Positions 26,105 to 40,797 of a stretch of DNA of 64,000 nucleotides are shown here, one piece after another. The position numbers and the translations under genes were made by a program. Position 1 is the first letter of the stretch; each line of letters begins with the position of its first letter. This DNA comes from Mimachlamys varia (lineage: Eukaryota; Mollusca; Bivalvia; Pectinida; Pectinidae): contig OX392536.1 in NCBI GenBank assembly GCA_947623455.1, forward strand, positions 12,705,282-12,769,281, written 5' to 3'. The notes beneath the pieces were generated by a model. That model searched no databases. It saw only the letters and a list, made by a program, of their open reading frames with translations, and was not told where the DNA came from.

Positions 26105-27545
26105 TACATTCCTTCACTAACATACCAATACACACCATCTACAGTCCGTCACTAACATACCACCACATATCATCTACAGTCCGTCACTAACATACCACCA
26201 CATATCATCTACAGTCCGTCACTTACATACCACCACATATCATCTACAGTCCGTCACTAACATACTACCACACATCATCTACAGTCCGTCACTAACATAC
26301 CACCACACATCATCTACAGTCCGTCACTAACATACCACCACACATCATATACAGTCTGTCACTAACATACCACTACACATCATCTACAGTCCGTCACTAA
26401 CATACCACCGTCCATCATCTACAGTCTGTCACTAACATACCACCGTCCATCATCTACAGTCTGTCACTAACATACCACCGTCCATCATCTACAGTCCGTC
26501 ACTAACATACCACCACACATCATCTACAGTCCGTAACTAACATACCACCACATATCATCTACAGTCCGTCACTAACATACCACTACACATCATCTACAGT
26601 CCGTCACTAACATACCACCGTCCATCATCTACAGTCTGTCACTAACATACCACCGTCCATCATCTACAGTCTGTCACTAACATACCACCGTCCATCATCT
26701 ACAGTCCGTCACTAACATACCACCACACATCATCTACAGTCCGTCACTAACATACCACCGTACATCATCTACAGTCCGTCACTAACATACTACCACACAT
26801 CATCTACAGTCCGTCACTAACATACCACCACACATCATCTACAGTCCGTCACTAACATACCACCACATATCATCTACATTCCTTCACTAACATACCAATA
26901 CACACCATCTACAGTCCGTCACTAACATACCACCACATATCATCTACAGTCCGTCACTAACATAACACCACATATCATCTACAGTCCGTCACTTACATAC
27001 CACCACATATCATCTACAGTCCGTCACTAACATACTACCACACATCATCTACAGTCCGTCACTAACATACCACCACACATCATCTACAGTCCGTCACTAA
27101 CATACCACCACACATCATATACAGTCTGTCACTAACATACCACTACACATCATCTACAGTCCGTCACTAACATACCACCGTCCATCATCTACAGTCAGTC
27201 ACTAACATACCACCGTCCATCATCTACAGTCTGTCACTAACATACCACCGTCCATCATCTACAGTCCGTCACTAACATACCACCACACATCATCTACAGT
27301 CCGTCACGAACATACCACCACATATCATCTACAGTCCGTCACTAACATACCACTACACATCATCTACAGTCCGTCACTAACATACCACCGTCCATCATCT
27401 ACAGTCTGTCACTAACATACCACCGTCCATCATCTACAGTCTGTCACTAACATACCACCGTCCATCATCTACAGTCCGTCACTAACATACCACCACACAT
27501 CATCTACAGTCCGTCACTAACATACCACCGTACATCATCTACAGT
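26105..27545. repeat. 770-bp (22-unit) tandem higher-order repeat in the 35-bp array
   Basis: The distinctive TACATTCCTTCACTAAC unit followed by a CCAATACACACC unit starts at 26105 and again at 26875, an offset of 770 bp or 22 units. The units in between match in order, including CATATACAGTCTG and two triplets of ACCGTCCA. A third, partial copy begins at 20681. Confidence 0.85.
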
Positions 27546-30500
27546 CCGTCACTAACATACCACCACATATCATCTACAGTCCGTCACTAACATACCACCG
27601 TACATCATCTACAGTCCGTCACTAACATACCACCACACATCATCTACAGTCCGTCACTTACATACCACCACATATCATCTACAGTCCGTCACTAACATAC
27701 CACCACACATCATCTACAGTCCGTCACTAACATACCACCAAATATCATCTACAGTCCGTCACTAACATACCACCGTACATCATCTACAGTCCGTCACTAA
27801 CATACCACTACACATCATCTACAGTCCGTCACTTACATACCACCACATATCATCTACAGTCCGTCACTAACATACCACCACACATCATCTACAGTCCGTC
27901 ACTAACATACCACCAAATATCATCTACAGTCCGTCACTAACATACCACCGTACATCATCTACAGTCCGTCACTAACATACCACTACACATCATCTACAGT
28001 CCGTCACTAACATACCACCACATATCATCTACAGTCCGTCACTTACATACCACCGTACATCATCTACAGTCCGTCACTAACATACCACCGTACATCATCT
28101 ACAGTCCGTCACTTACATACTACCACATATCATCTACAGTACGTCACTAACATACCACCAAATATCATCTACAGTCCGTCACTAACATACCACCGTACAT
28201 CATCTACAGTCCGTCACTAACATACCACTACACATCATCTACAGTCCGTCACTAACATACCACTACACATCATCTACAGTCCGTCACTAACATACCACCA
28301 CATATCATCTACAGTCCTTCACTTACATACCACCGTACATCATCTACAGTCCGTCACTAACATACCACCACCCATCATCTACAGTCCGTCACTTACATAC
28401 TACCACACATCATCTACAGTCCGTCACTAACATACCACCGTACATCATCTACAGTCCGTCACTAACATACCACCGTACATCATCTACAGTCCGTCACTAA
28501 CATACCACCGTACATCATCTACAGTCCGTCACTAACATACCACCACACATCATCTACAGTCCGTCACTAACATACCACTACACATCATCTACAGCCCGTC
28601 ACTAACATACCACCACACATCATCTACATTCCGTCACTAACATACCACCGTCCATCATCTACAGTCTGTCACTAACATACCACCGTCCATCATCTACAGT
28701 CTGTCACTAACATACCACCGTCCATCATCTACAGTCCGTCACTAACATACCACCACACATCATCTACAGTCCGTCACTAACATACCACCACATATCATCT
28801 ACAGTCCGTCACTAACATACCACCACATATCATCTACAGTCCGTCACTAACATACCACCACACATCATCTACAGTCCGTCACTAACATACCACCGTACAT
28901 CATCTACAGTCCGTCACTAACATACCACCGTACATCATCTACAGTCCGTTACTAACATATCACCGTACATCATCTACAGTCCGTCACTAACATACCACTA
29001 TATATCATCTACAGTCCGTCACTAACATACCACCACATATCATCTACATTCCTTCACTAACATACCACTACACACCATCTACAGTCCGTCACTTACATAC
29101 CACCACATATCATCTACAGTCCGTCACTAACATACTACCACACATCATCTACAGTCCGTCACTAACATACCACCACACATCATCTACAGTCCGTCACTAA
29201 CATACCACCACACATCATCTACAGTCCGTCACTAACATACCACTACACATCATCTACAGTCCGTCACTAACATACCACCGTCCATCATCTACAGTCTGTC
29301 ACTAACATACCACCGTCCATCATCTACAGTCTGTCACTAACATACCACCGTACATCATCTACAGTCCGTCACTAACATACCACCACACATCATCTACAGT
29401 CCGTCACTAACATACCACTACACACCATCTACAGTCCGTCACTAACATACCACCAAATATCATCTACAGTCCGTCACTAACATACCACCACATATCATCT
29501 ACAGTCCGTCACTTACATACCACCACATATCATCTACAGTCCGTCACTAACATACTACCACACATCATCTACAGTCCGTCACTAACATACCACTACACAT
29601 CATCTACAGTCCGTCACTAACATACCACTACACATCATCTACAGTCCGTCACTAACATACCACCACATATCATCTACAGTCCGTCACTTACATACCACCG
29701 TACATCATCTACAGTCCGTCACTAACATACCACCGTACATCATCTACAGTCCGTCACTTACATACTACCACATATCATCTACAGTACGTCACTAACATAC
29801 CACCACACATCATCTACAGTCCGTCACTAACATACCACCACACATCATCTACAGTCCGTCACTTACATACTACCACACATCATCTACAGTCCGTCACTAA
29901 CATACCACCGTACATCATCTACAGTCCGTCACTAACATACCACCGTACATCATCTACAGTCCGTCACTAACATACCACCGTACATCATCTACAGTCCGTC
30001 ACTAACATACCACCACACATCATCTACAGTCCGTCACTAACATACCACTACACATCATCTACAGCCCGTCACTAACATACCACCACACATCATCTACAGT
30101 CCGTCACTAACATACCACCACACATCATCTACAGTCCGTCACTAACATACCTCCGTCCATCATCTACAGTCTGTCACTAACATACATGTACCACCGTCCA
30201 TCATCTACAGTCTGTCACTAACATACCACCGTCCATCATCTACAGTCCGTCACTAACATACCACCACACATCATCTACAGTCCGTCACTAACATACCACC
30301 ACATATCATCTACAGTCCGTCACTAACATACCACCACATATCATCTACAGTCCGTCACTAACATACCACCACACATCATCTACAGTCCGTCACTAACATA
30401 CCACCGTACATCATCTACAGTCCGTCACTAACATACCACCGTACATCATCTACAGTCCGTCACTAACATACCACCACATATCATCTACAGTCCGTCACTA

Positions 30501-33500
30501 ACATACCACCACACATCATCTACAGTCCGTCACTAACATACCACCGTACATCATCTACAGTCCGTCACTAACATACCACCACACATCGTCTACAGTCCGT
30601 CACTAACATACCACCACATATCATCTACAGTCCGTCACTAACATACAACAACACATCATCTACAGTCCGTCACTAACATACCACCGTACATCATCTACAG
30701 TCCGTCACTAACATACCACCGTACATCATCTACAGTCCGTCACTAACATACCACTACATATCATCTACAGTCCGTCACTAACATACCACTACACATCATC
30801 TACTGTCCGTAACTAACGTACCACCATACATCATCTACAGTCCGTCACTTACATACCACCACACATCATCTACAGTCCGTCACTAACATACCACCACATA
30901 TCATCTACAGTCCGTCACTAACATACCACCATACATCATCTACAGTCCGTCACTAACATACCACTACACATCATCTACTGTCCGTAACTAACATACCACC
31001 GTACATCATCTACAGTCCGTCACTTACATACCACCACACATCATCGACAGTCCGTCACTAACATACCACCACATATCATCTACAGTCCGTCACTAACATA
31101 CCACCATACATCATCTACAGTCCGTCACTAACATACCACCACATATCATCTACAGTCCGTCACTAACATACCACCACACAGCATCTACAGTCCGTCACTA
31201 ACATACCACCACATATCATCTACAGTCCGTCACTAACATACCACCATATATCATCTACAGTCCGTCACTAACATACCACTACACATCATCTACAGTCTGT
31301 CACTAACATAGCACCACACATCATCTACAGTCCGTCACTAACATACCACCGTACATCATCTACAGTCCGTCACTAACATACCACTACACATCATCTACAG
31401 TCCGTCACTAACATAGCACTACACATCATCTACAGTCCGTCACTAGCATACCACCACATATCATCTACAGTCCGTCACTAACATACCACCATATATCATC
31501 TACAGTCCGTCACTAACATACCACCATATATCATCTACAGTCCGTCACTAACATACCACCACACATCATCTACAGTCCGTCACTAACATACCACTACACA
31601 CCATCTACAGTCCGTCACTTACATACCACCACATATCATCTACAGTCCGTCACTAACATACCACCACATATCATCTACAGTCCGTCACTTACATACAACC
31701 ACATATCATCTACAGTCCGTCACTAACATACTACCACACATCATCTACAGTCCGTCACTAACATACTACCACACATCATCTACAGTCCGTCACTAACATA
31801 CCACTACACACCATCTACAGTCCGTCACTAACATACCACTACACACCATCTACAGTCCGTCACTTACATACCACCACATATCATCTACAGTCCGTCACTA
31901 ACATACCACCATATATCATCTACAGTCCGTCACTAACATACCACCGTACATCATCTACAGTCCGTCACTAACATACTACCACATATCATCTACAGTCCGT
32001 CACTAACATACCACCGTACATCATCTACAGTCCGTCACTAACATACCACCATACATCATCTACAGTCCGTCACTAACATACCACCGTACATCATCTACAG
32101 TCCGTCACTAACATACCACCGTACATCATCTACAGTCCGTCACTAACATACCACCGTACATCATCTACAGTCCGTCACTAACATACCACCGTACATCATC
32201 GACAGTCCGTCACTAACATACCACCGTACATCATCTACAGTCCGTCACTAACATACCACCGTACATCATCTACAGCCCGTCACTAACATACCACCACATA
32301 TCATCTACAGTCCGTCACTAACATACCATCACACATCATCTACAGTCCGTCACTAACATACCACCACATATCATCTACAGTCCGTCACTAACATACCAAT
32401 ACACACCATCTACATTCCGTCACTTACATACCACCACATATCATCTACAGTCCGTCACTAACATACCACCACATATCATCTACAGTCCGTCACTTACATA
32501 CCACCACATATCATCTACAGTCCGTCACTAACATACTACCACACATCATCTACAGTCCGTCACTAACATACCACTACACATCATCTACAGTCCGTCACTA
32601 ACATACCACCACACATCATCTACAGTCCGTCACTAACATACCACTACACATCATTTACAGTCCGTCACTAACATACCACCACACATCATCTACAGTCCGT
32701 CACTAACATACCACTACACATCATCTACAGTCCGTCACTAACATACCACTACACATCATCTACAGTCCGTCACTAACATACCACTACACATCATCTACAG
32801 TCCGTTACTAACATACCACCACATATCATCTACAGTCCGTCACTAACATACCACCGTACATCATCTACAGTCCGTCACTAACATACCACTACACATCATC
32901 TACAGTCCGTCACTAACATACCACTACACATCATCTACAGTCCGTCACTAACATACCACCACATATCATCTACAGTCCGTCACTAACATACTACCACACA
33001 TCATCTACAGTCCGTCACTAACATACCACCACACATCATCTACAGTCCGTCACTAACATACCACTACACACCATCTACAGTCCGTCACTAACATACCACT
33101 ACACACCATCTACAGTCCGTCACTTACATACCACGACATATCATCTACAGTCCGTCACTAACATACCACCATATATCATCTACAGTCCGTCACTAACATA
33201 CCACCATACATCATCTACAGTCCGTCACTAACATACCACCGTACATCATCTACAGCCCGTCACTAACATACCACCACATATCATCTACAGTCCGTCACTA
33301 ACATACCACCACACATCATCTACAGTCCGTCACTAACATACCACCACATATCATCTTCAGTCCGTCACTTACATACCACCACATATCATCTACAGTCCGT
33401 CACTAACATACCACCACATATCATCTTCAGTCCGTCACTTACATACCACTACATATCATCTACAGTCCGTCACTAACATACTACCACACATCATCTACAG

Positions 33501-36500
33501 TCCGTCACTAACATACCACCACACATCATCTACAGTCCGTCACTAACATACCACCACACATCATCTACAGTCCGTCACTAACATACCAGTACACATCATT
33601 TACAGTCCGTCACTAACATACCACCACACATCATCTACAGTCCGTCACTAACATACCACTACACATCATCTACAGTCCGTCACTAACATACCACTACACA
33701 TCATCTACAGTCCGTCACTAACATACCACTACACATCATCTACAGTCCGTCACTAACATACCACCACATATCATCTACAGTCCGTCACTAACATACCACC
33801 GTACATCATCTACAGTCCGTCACTAACATACCACTACACATCATCTACAGTCCGTCACTAACATACCACTACATATCATCTACAGTCCGTCACTAACATA
33901 CCACCACATATCATCTACAGTCCGTCACTAACATACCACCGTACATCATCTACAGTCCGTCACTAACATACCACCGTACATCATCTACAGTCCGTCACTT
34001 ACATACTACCACATATCATCTACAGTCCGTCACTAACATACCACCATACATCATCTACAGTACGTCACTAACATACCACCACACATCATCTACAGTCCGT
34101 CACTAACATACCAATACACATCATCTACAGTCCGTCACTTACATACTACCACACATCATCTACAGTCCGTCACTAACATACCACCGTACATCATCTACAG
34201 TCCGTCACTAACATACCACCACACATAATCTACAGTCCGTCACTTACATACTACCACACATCATCTACAGTCCGTCACTAACATACCACTACACATCATC
34301 TACAGTCCGTCACTAACATACCACCACACATCATCTACAGTCCGTCACTAACATACCACCACACATCATCTACAGTCCGTCACTAACATACCACTACACA
34401 TCATCTACAGTCCGTCAATAACATACCACCGTCCATCATCTACAGTCTGTCACTAACATACCACCGTCCATCATCTTCAGTCTGTCACTAACATACCACC
34501 GTCCATCACCTACAGTCCGTCACTAACATACCACCACACATCATCTACAGTCCGTCACTAACATACCACCACATATCATCTACAGTCCGTCACTAACATA
34601 CCACCACACATCATCTACAGTCCGTCACTAACATACCACCACACATCATCTACAGTCCGTCACTTACATACCACCACACATCATCTACAGTCCGTCACTA
34701 ACATACCACCACACATCATCTACAGTCCGTCACTAACATACCACCACACATCATCTACAGTCCGTCACTAACATAACACCGTACATCATCTACAGTCCGT
34801 CACTAACATACCACCGTACATCATCTACAGTCCGTCACTAACATACCACCACAAATCATCTACAGTTCGTCACTAACATACCACCACACATCATCTACAG
34901 TCCGTCACTAACATACCACCACACATCATCTACAGTCCGTCACTAACATACCACCACACATCATCTGCAGTCCGTCACTAACATACCACCACATATCATC
35001 TACAGTCCGTCACTAACATACAACCACACATCATCTACAGTCCGTCACTAACATACCACCGTACATCATCTACAGTCCGTCACTAACATACCACCGTACA
35101 TCATCTACAGTCCGTCACTAACATACCACTACATATCATCTACAGTCCGTCACTAACATACCACTACACATCATCTACTGTCCGTAACTAACGTACCACC
35201 GTACATTATCTACAGTCCGTCATTAACATACTACCACACATCATCTACAGTCCGTCACTAACATACCACCATACATCATCTACAGTCCGTCACTAACATA
35301 CTACCACACATCATCTACAGTCCGTCACTAACATACCACCACACATTATCTACAGTCCGTCACTAACATACCACCACATATCATCTACAGTCCTTCACTA
35401 ACATACCACTACACACCATCTACAGTCCGTCACTTACATACCACCACATATCATCTACAGTCCGTCACTAACATACCACCACATATCATCTACAGTCCGT
35501 CACTTACATACCACCACATATCATCTACAGTCCGTCACTAACATACTACCACACATCATCTACAGTCCGTCACTAACATACCACCACACATCATCTACAG
35601 TCCGTCACTAACATACCACTACACACCATCTACAGTCCGTCACTAACATACCACTACACACCATCTACAGTCCGTCACTTACATACCACCACATATCATC
35701 TACAGTCCGTCACTAACATACTACCACACATCATCTACAGTCCGTCACTAACATACCACTACACATCATCTACAGTCCGTCACTAACATACCACTACACA
35801 CCATCTACAGTCCGTCACTTACATACCACCACATATCATCTACAGTCTGTCACTAACATACCACCATATATCATCTACAGTCCGTCACTAACATACCACC
35901 ATACATCATCTACAGTCCGTCAATAACATACCACCGTACATCATCTACAGCCCGTCACTAACATACCACCACACATCATCTACAGTCCGTCACTAACATA
36001 CCACCGTACATCATCTATAGTCCGTCACTAACATACCACCACACATCATCTACAGTCCGTCATAAATATACCACCACACATCATCTACAGTCCGTCACTA
36101 ACATACCACCACACATCATCTACAGTCCGTCACTAACATACCACCGTACATCATCTACAGTCCGTCACTAACATACCACCGTACATCATCTACAGTCCGT
36201 CACTAACATACCACCACACATCATCTACAGTCCGTCACTAACATACCACCGTACATCATCTACAGTCCGTCACTAATATACCACCGTACATCATCTACAG
36301 TCCGTCACTTACATACCACCACACATCATCTACAGTCCGTCACTAACATACCACCACACATCACCGACAGTCTGTCACTAGTATACCACCACATATCATC
36401 TACAATCCGTCACTAACATACCACCGTACATCATCTACAGTCCGTCACTAACATACCACTACACATCATCTACAGTCCGTCACTAACATAGCACCACACA

Positions 36501-37857
36501 TCATCTACAGTCCGTCACTAACATACCACCATACATCATCTACAGTCCGTCACTAACATACCACCGTACATCATCTACAGTCCGTCACTAACATACCACC
36601 GTACATCATCTACAGTCCGTCACTTACATACCACCACATATCATCTACACTCCGTCACTAACATACCACCATTCATCATCTACAGTCCGTCACTAACATA
36701 CCACCGTACATCATCTACAGTCCGTCACTTACATACTACCACATATCATCTACAGTCCGTCACTAACATACCACTACACATCATCTACAGTCCGTCACTA
36801 ACATACCACCATACATCATCTACAGTCCGTCACTAACATACCACCACATATCATCTACAGTCCGTCACTAACATACCACCACACATCATCTACAGTCCGT
36901 CACTAACATACCACCACATATCATCTACATTCCATCACTAACATACCACCACATATCATCTACAGTCCGTCACTAACATACCACCATATATCATCTACAG
37001 TCCGTCACTAACATACCACCACACATCATCTACAGTCCGTCACTAACATACCACTACACATCATCTACAGTCTGTCACTAACATAGCACCACACATCATC
37101 TACAGTCCGTCACTAACATACCACTACATATCATCTACAGTCCGTCACTAACATAGCACCACACATCATCTACAGTCCGTCACTAACATAGCACCACACA
37201 TCATCTACAGTCCGTCACTAACATAGCACCGTATATCATCTACAGTCCGTCACTAACATACCACCACACATCATCTACAGTCCGTCACTAACATAGCACC
37301 GTATATCATCTACAGTCCGTCACTAACATACCACCACACATCATCTACAGTCCGTCACTAACATACCACCACATATCATCTACAGTCCGTCACAAACATA
37401 CCACCATACATCATCTACAGTCCGTCACTAACATACCACCATACATCATCTACAGTCCGTCACTAACATACCACTACACATCATCTACAGTCCGTCACTA
37501 ACATACCACCGTACATCATCTACAGTCCGTCACTAACATACCACCACACATCATCTACAGTCCGTCACTAACATACCACCACATATCATCTACAGTCCGT
37601 CACTAACATACCACCACACATCATCTACAGTCTGTCACTAACATACCACCGTACATCATCTACAGTGCGTCACTTACATACCACCACACATCATCTACAT
37701 TCCGTCACTTACATACCACCGTACATTATCTACAGTGCGTCACTTACATACCACCGTACATCATCTACAGTCCGTCACTTACATACCACCGTACATCATC
37801 TACAGTGCGTCACTTACATACCACCGTACATCATCTACAGTCCGTTGCTAACATAGC

Positions 37858-38242
37858 TAAGTAGCAATGAACACCGATATAGCTAACATTAATTGAAGCA
37901 CATTCACGTATCATCTCATCGGTTCCGATACGGATTAAATGTCACGGATGACCCAAGAAATGCCAATTTCCGTAATCTGATGCGGATACACAACGGTGTG
38001 ACTATGGGTTTTGACGTTTCTACCAAGGATAATGTAGGAACATTATTTTGGCGACACGAGTGATACGGATTGTTACGGTAGATCACGGTTTGTTACGAAA
38101 ATGACACGTGCCAGGGCGTTTGCAATACAGATAAACAGCGGTTTACTACGGTATAAGTAAGGTTACGTACGAATAATGATAGCATGGCTGAAGTACCCCC
38201 CCCCCCCCCCGAATAGTACATATATTACGTAGGATCGCGACA
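37858..38242. other. Unique sequence with poly-C tract
   Basis: The right flank of the 35-bp array contains TTACGG and CGTAA motifs and a 15-base C run at 38196-38210. No gene is recognised. Confidence 0.5.
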
Positions 38243-38519
38243 ATGACAAATATATCCCAGATGACGAGTTCTCCCAAACGCCATCTTTTTGAAAGAAATC
38301 TTATAGATACTCCTCTTTGTTCATGTGGACATTTTGTAGAAGACAATGCACATGTTTTATTGTTTTGTATAAATCACAATGATTCACGTCGAAGGTATTT
38401 GGCTCCTTTGCCCTACAAATTAAGAGTTGACGTATTATTACTATAGGGTGATGTGTCTTTAACGTGTGATCAAACGATAAACATCAGATCAACAAGAAGA
38501 TTTACAAGCAATTGAATTT
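38243..38519 (+). pseudogene. LINE ORF2 C-terminal remnant with CCHC-type motif
   Basis: The plus frame encodes RNLIDTPLCSCGHF followed by EDNAHVLLFC, which fits the C-x-C-x8-H-x4-C motif near the C terminus of many non-LTR retrotransposon polymerases. It is followed by a SRRRYLAPL stretch, as in that family. An amber stop at 38444-38446 interrupts the frame. Reading on, 25 more codons lead to a RRFTSN end at about 38519, as expected for such proteins, so the stop is probably a point mutation. No RT or endonuclease domain precedes it: the copy is 5'-truncated, as most LINE copies are. The clade cannot be set from this piece. Confidence 0.7.
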
Positions 38520-38849
38520 AACTACATTTACATACATGTATCACGGTAACCAATTACCCATCGAACCGGGTTAAACTCCACCAGTGTCTCTTTTTACCTT
38601 GTATCATGCTCTTTCAAGACAGTTTATTATGTACATTTTCAAACCATCATTACAAAGTTCTATATGTAGTATTAACTAAGATTGTCATCTTCGATGAATA
38701 GGATCATCAGCGTAGTGACATGTTTTGTAACTTGTACATAGCATTTGTCATTGATAAAATTAATATTGTTTAAACTAATGAGATAATGCCATTCCGCGAC
38801 AACCGTATTGTATCCTTAGCAAATACGCTGTGTAGTACTCTTTCACGTA
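38520..38849. other. Probable LINE 3' untranslated region and flank
   Basis: AT-rich sequence follows the LINE remnant. No clear poly-A or short tandem tail was found, so the 3' end is not placed. Confidence 0.35.
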
Positions 38850-39730
38850 CACGGGTTTTTCTTCCGAGTCCTTACGGATCACCAACCCGTAGTCAATCGC
38901 AAGCATCCGTAAATAACTCGCTGGTATCTGTAAATACAATAATGTAGGTCGCGATAACTCGCACACACTCGTGGTTATCCGGGAGAGGCAAAATGTTTGA
39001 CGTCAAACATTTTCTACACGATTGTCCACGGATTGATTTTTCCGTAAATAAGTCGTAACAATCCGTAAGTGTCGGAAACCGGTCGCAATAACACGTAACC
39101 CTCCGTAAAATGCGCGCAAGAATCCGTAAATGACTCGTAACAGTTTGTATTACGATTGATTAACGGTTAATTTACGATTTGTTTATGGACTTTTACGAGG
39201 GCTTTATGATTTCATTCAGGTTGTGTTACGATGGCTTCACGGATTATTACGAACTATTACGAGCACTTAACGTGTTGTAACGAGTACATTATGACTATAT
39301 ACGTATACATTGTACTTTACGATTTACGTTTTTTCGCGGATTCACGTATACTTTGCAATCTGTTTCTCTCATATTCCATGTTGAAGGTCATTTGTCAAAT
39401 GATGTTGTATAATTATGAAACACTCTTTGCCAAAAAATACGTAAGGACTCTTAAATGCTCGCGTAAGCTAGTCGTGACAAACATGTTAAGCTTCTATGAA
39501 TCGTAACATTCCGTAATATACTCGTAACAATCAATAAAAAGCTCGTTAAATGCACGTAACTTGCTCATGTTTATCCGTGGTAACTCGTAACAAATCGCGG
39601 AATTTGGTCGTAAAGACGTCGTAATAACTCGTATTAAATCGTAAATAGCTCGCAATAACTCGTAACAACTCTTAATCGCTCTTAAAAGTTTCCAAATCGT
39701 TAGGATCCGTGTACTTTTACGAATGGGTGC
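38850..39730. repeat. Region dense in CGTAA/TTACG motifs on both strands
   Basis: ACTCGTAAC, ATCCGTAA and similar words recur at short irregular spacing. They are mostly in CGTAA orientation at about 38860-39150 and 39440-39690, and in TTACG orientation at about 39150-39360. The same motifs occur left of the LINE remnant (37940-38170), so the LINE probably inserted into this domain. The pattern is too degenerate to give a fixed unit length. Confidence 0.6.
38990..39013. promoter_or_regulatory. 24-bp perfect palindrome centred on TGACGTCA
   Basis: The left half AAAATGTTTGAC is followed directly by its exact reverse complement, with no spacer. The centre is the full CREB/ATF consensus TGACGTCA (38998-39005). 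Function is unknown. Confidence 0.6.
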
Positions 39731-40217
39731 GATCCGTTAGCACTCGTAAGAAAAATCTGTGTATCTGAAGTCAGCATAACTAATATTTGTAATAAGTATG
39801 GATTAATAGGGACTAAAATGGACCAGTACATTTTAATATGGTTTAGTAAGGATATACACCGATTGTTTGATCCGTGGTCAATTTTTGAGAGTTTAGACAA
39901 TAAAGATCAATACTGACAAACATCTAACTGACCATGATAATAATAAAAACACACGTGCTTGTGTTGCATGAAGGCAAGGCCTATTTTTGCCACAAGGCAA
40001 TCTGTTACTGGTCTGACCATAAAATATGAAAAACAGAACTTCAATAGTTATTTGTAATAATGACGGCTGTTGTTCCTAAGTATCTTCATGTGAGGCAATA
40101 ATTGTATAGTACAACATAAGGCCTTTGGTTAAGAAGATTGAAACGAAAACTACAAGAACAGTCTCATTTTTTACTTCATATGCTTAATTATTGACGGATT
40201 GGTATACCTTCCAAACA
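39731..40217. other. Unique spacer before the 20-bp array
   Basis: AT-rich, no gene recognised. A diverged partial 20-bp unit lies at about 40201-40217. Confidence 0.5.
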
Positions 40218-40797
40218 GGTGGTCGATATTCCAGACAGGTGGTCGATATTCCAGACAGGTGGTCGATATTCCAAACAGGTGGTCGATATTCCAGACAGGT
40301 GGTCGATATTCCAGACAGGTGGTCGATATTCCAGACAGGTGGTCGATATTCCAAACAGGTGGTCGATATTCCAGACAGGTGGTCGATATTCCAGACAGGT
40401 GGTCGATATTCCAGACAGGTGGTCGATATTCCAAACAGGTGGTCGATATTCCAAACAGGTGGTCGATATTCCAAACAGGTGGTCGATATTCCAGACAGGT
40501 GGTCGATATTCCAGACAGGTGGTCGATATTCCAGACAGGTGGTCGATATTCCAAACAGGTGGTCGATATTCCAAACAGGTGGTCGATATTCCAGACAGGT
40601 GGTCGATATTCCAGACAGGTGGTCGATATTCCAGACAGGTGGTCGATATTCCAGACAGGTGGTCGATATTCCAAACAGGTGGTCGATATTCCAGACAGGT
40701 GGTCGATATTCCAAACAGGTGGTCGATATTCCAAACAGGTGGTCGATATTCCAAACAGGTGGTCGATAATCCAAACAGGTGGTTGATATTCGAGACA
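40218..40797. repeat. 20-bp minisatellite, 29 copies
   Basis: The unit GGTGGTCGATATTCCAGACA repeats 29 times with no length change. Almost all variation is one A/G site (CCAGACA or CCAAACA). Only the last two or three units carry other changes. The unit has no stop codon in any frame on either strand, so all six frames stay open through the array, giving false open frames of up to 246 codons that run into the flanks. The encoded 20-residue periods have no known counterpart. Confidence 0.98.

Larger units (their letters stand above)
13793..37857. repeat. 35-bp minisatellite/satellite array, about 687 copies
   Basis: A single 35-bp unit (reference copy 13891-13925, starting CCGTCACTAACATACC) repeats without interruption for about 24 kb. 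Variation is concentrated in one 8-base window after ATACC: ACCACACA, ACCACATA, ACCGTACA, ACTACACA, ACCGTCCA and ACCATACA are the common classes. Linked changes include CAGTCTGTC next to ACCGTCCA. Length is strictly kept; the indels I saw are +8 near 15513, -2 near 18338, -1 near 25919 and +6 near 30184. Because 35 is not a multiple of three and the unit contains TAA, every plus frame closes within 105 bp; the minus strand is also closed. Near the right edge CACTAAC becomes CACTTAC, which removes the stop and opens a meaningless 63-codon frame (37665-37856). Confidence 0.99.

Noticed and set aside
13793..37857. CRISPR array, because of regular ~35-bp repeats
   Set aside because: Units abut directly with no unique spacers, the host is eukaryotic, and there are no cas genes.
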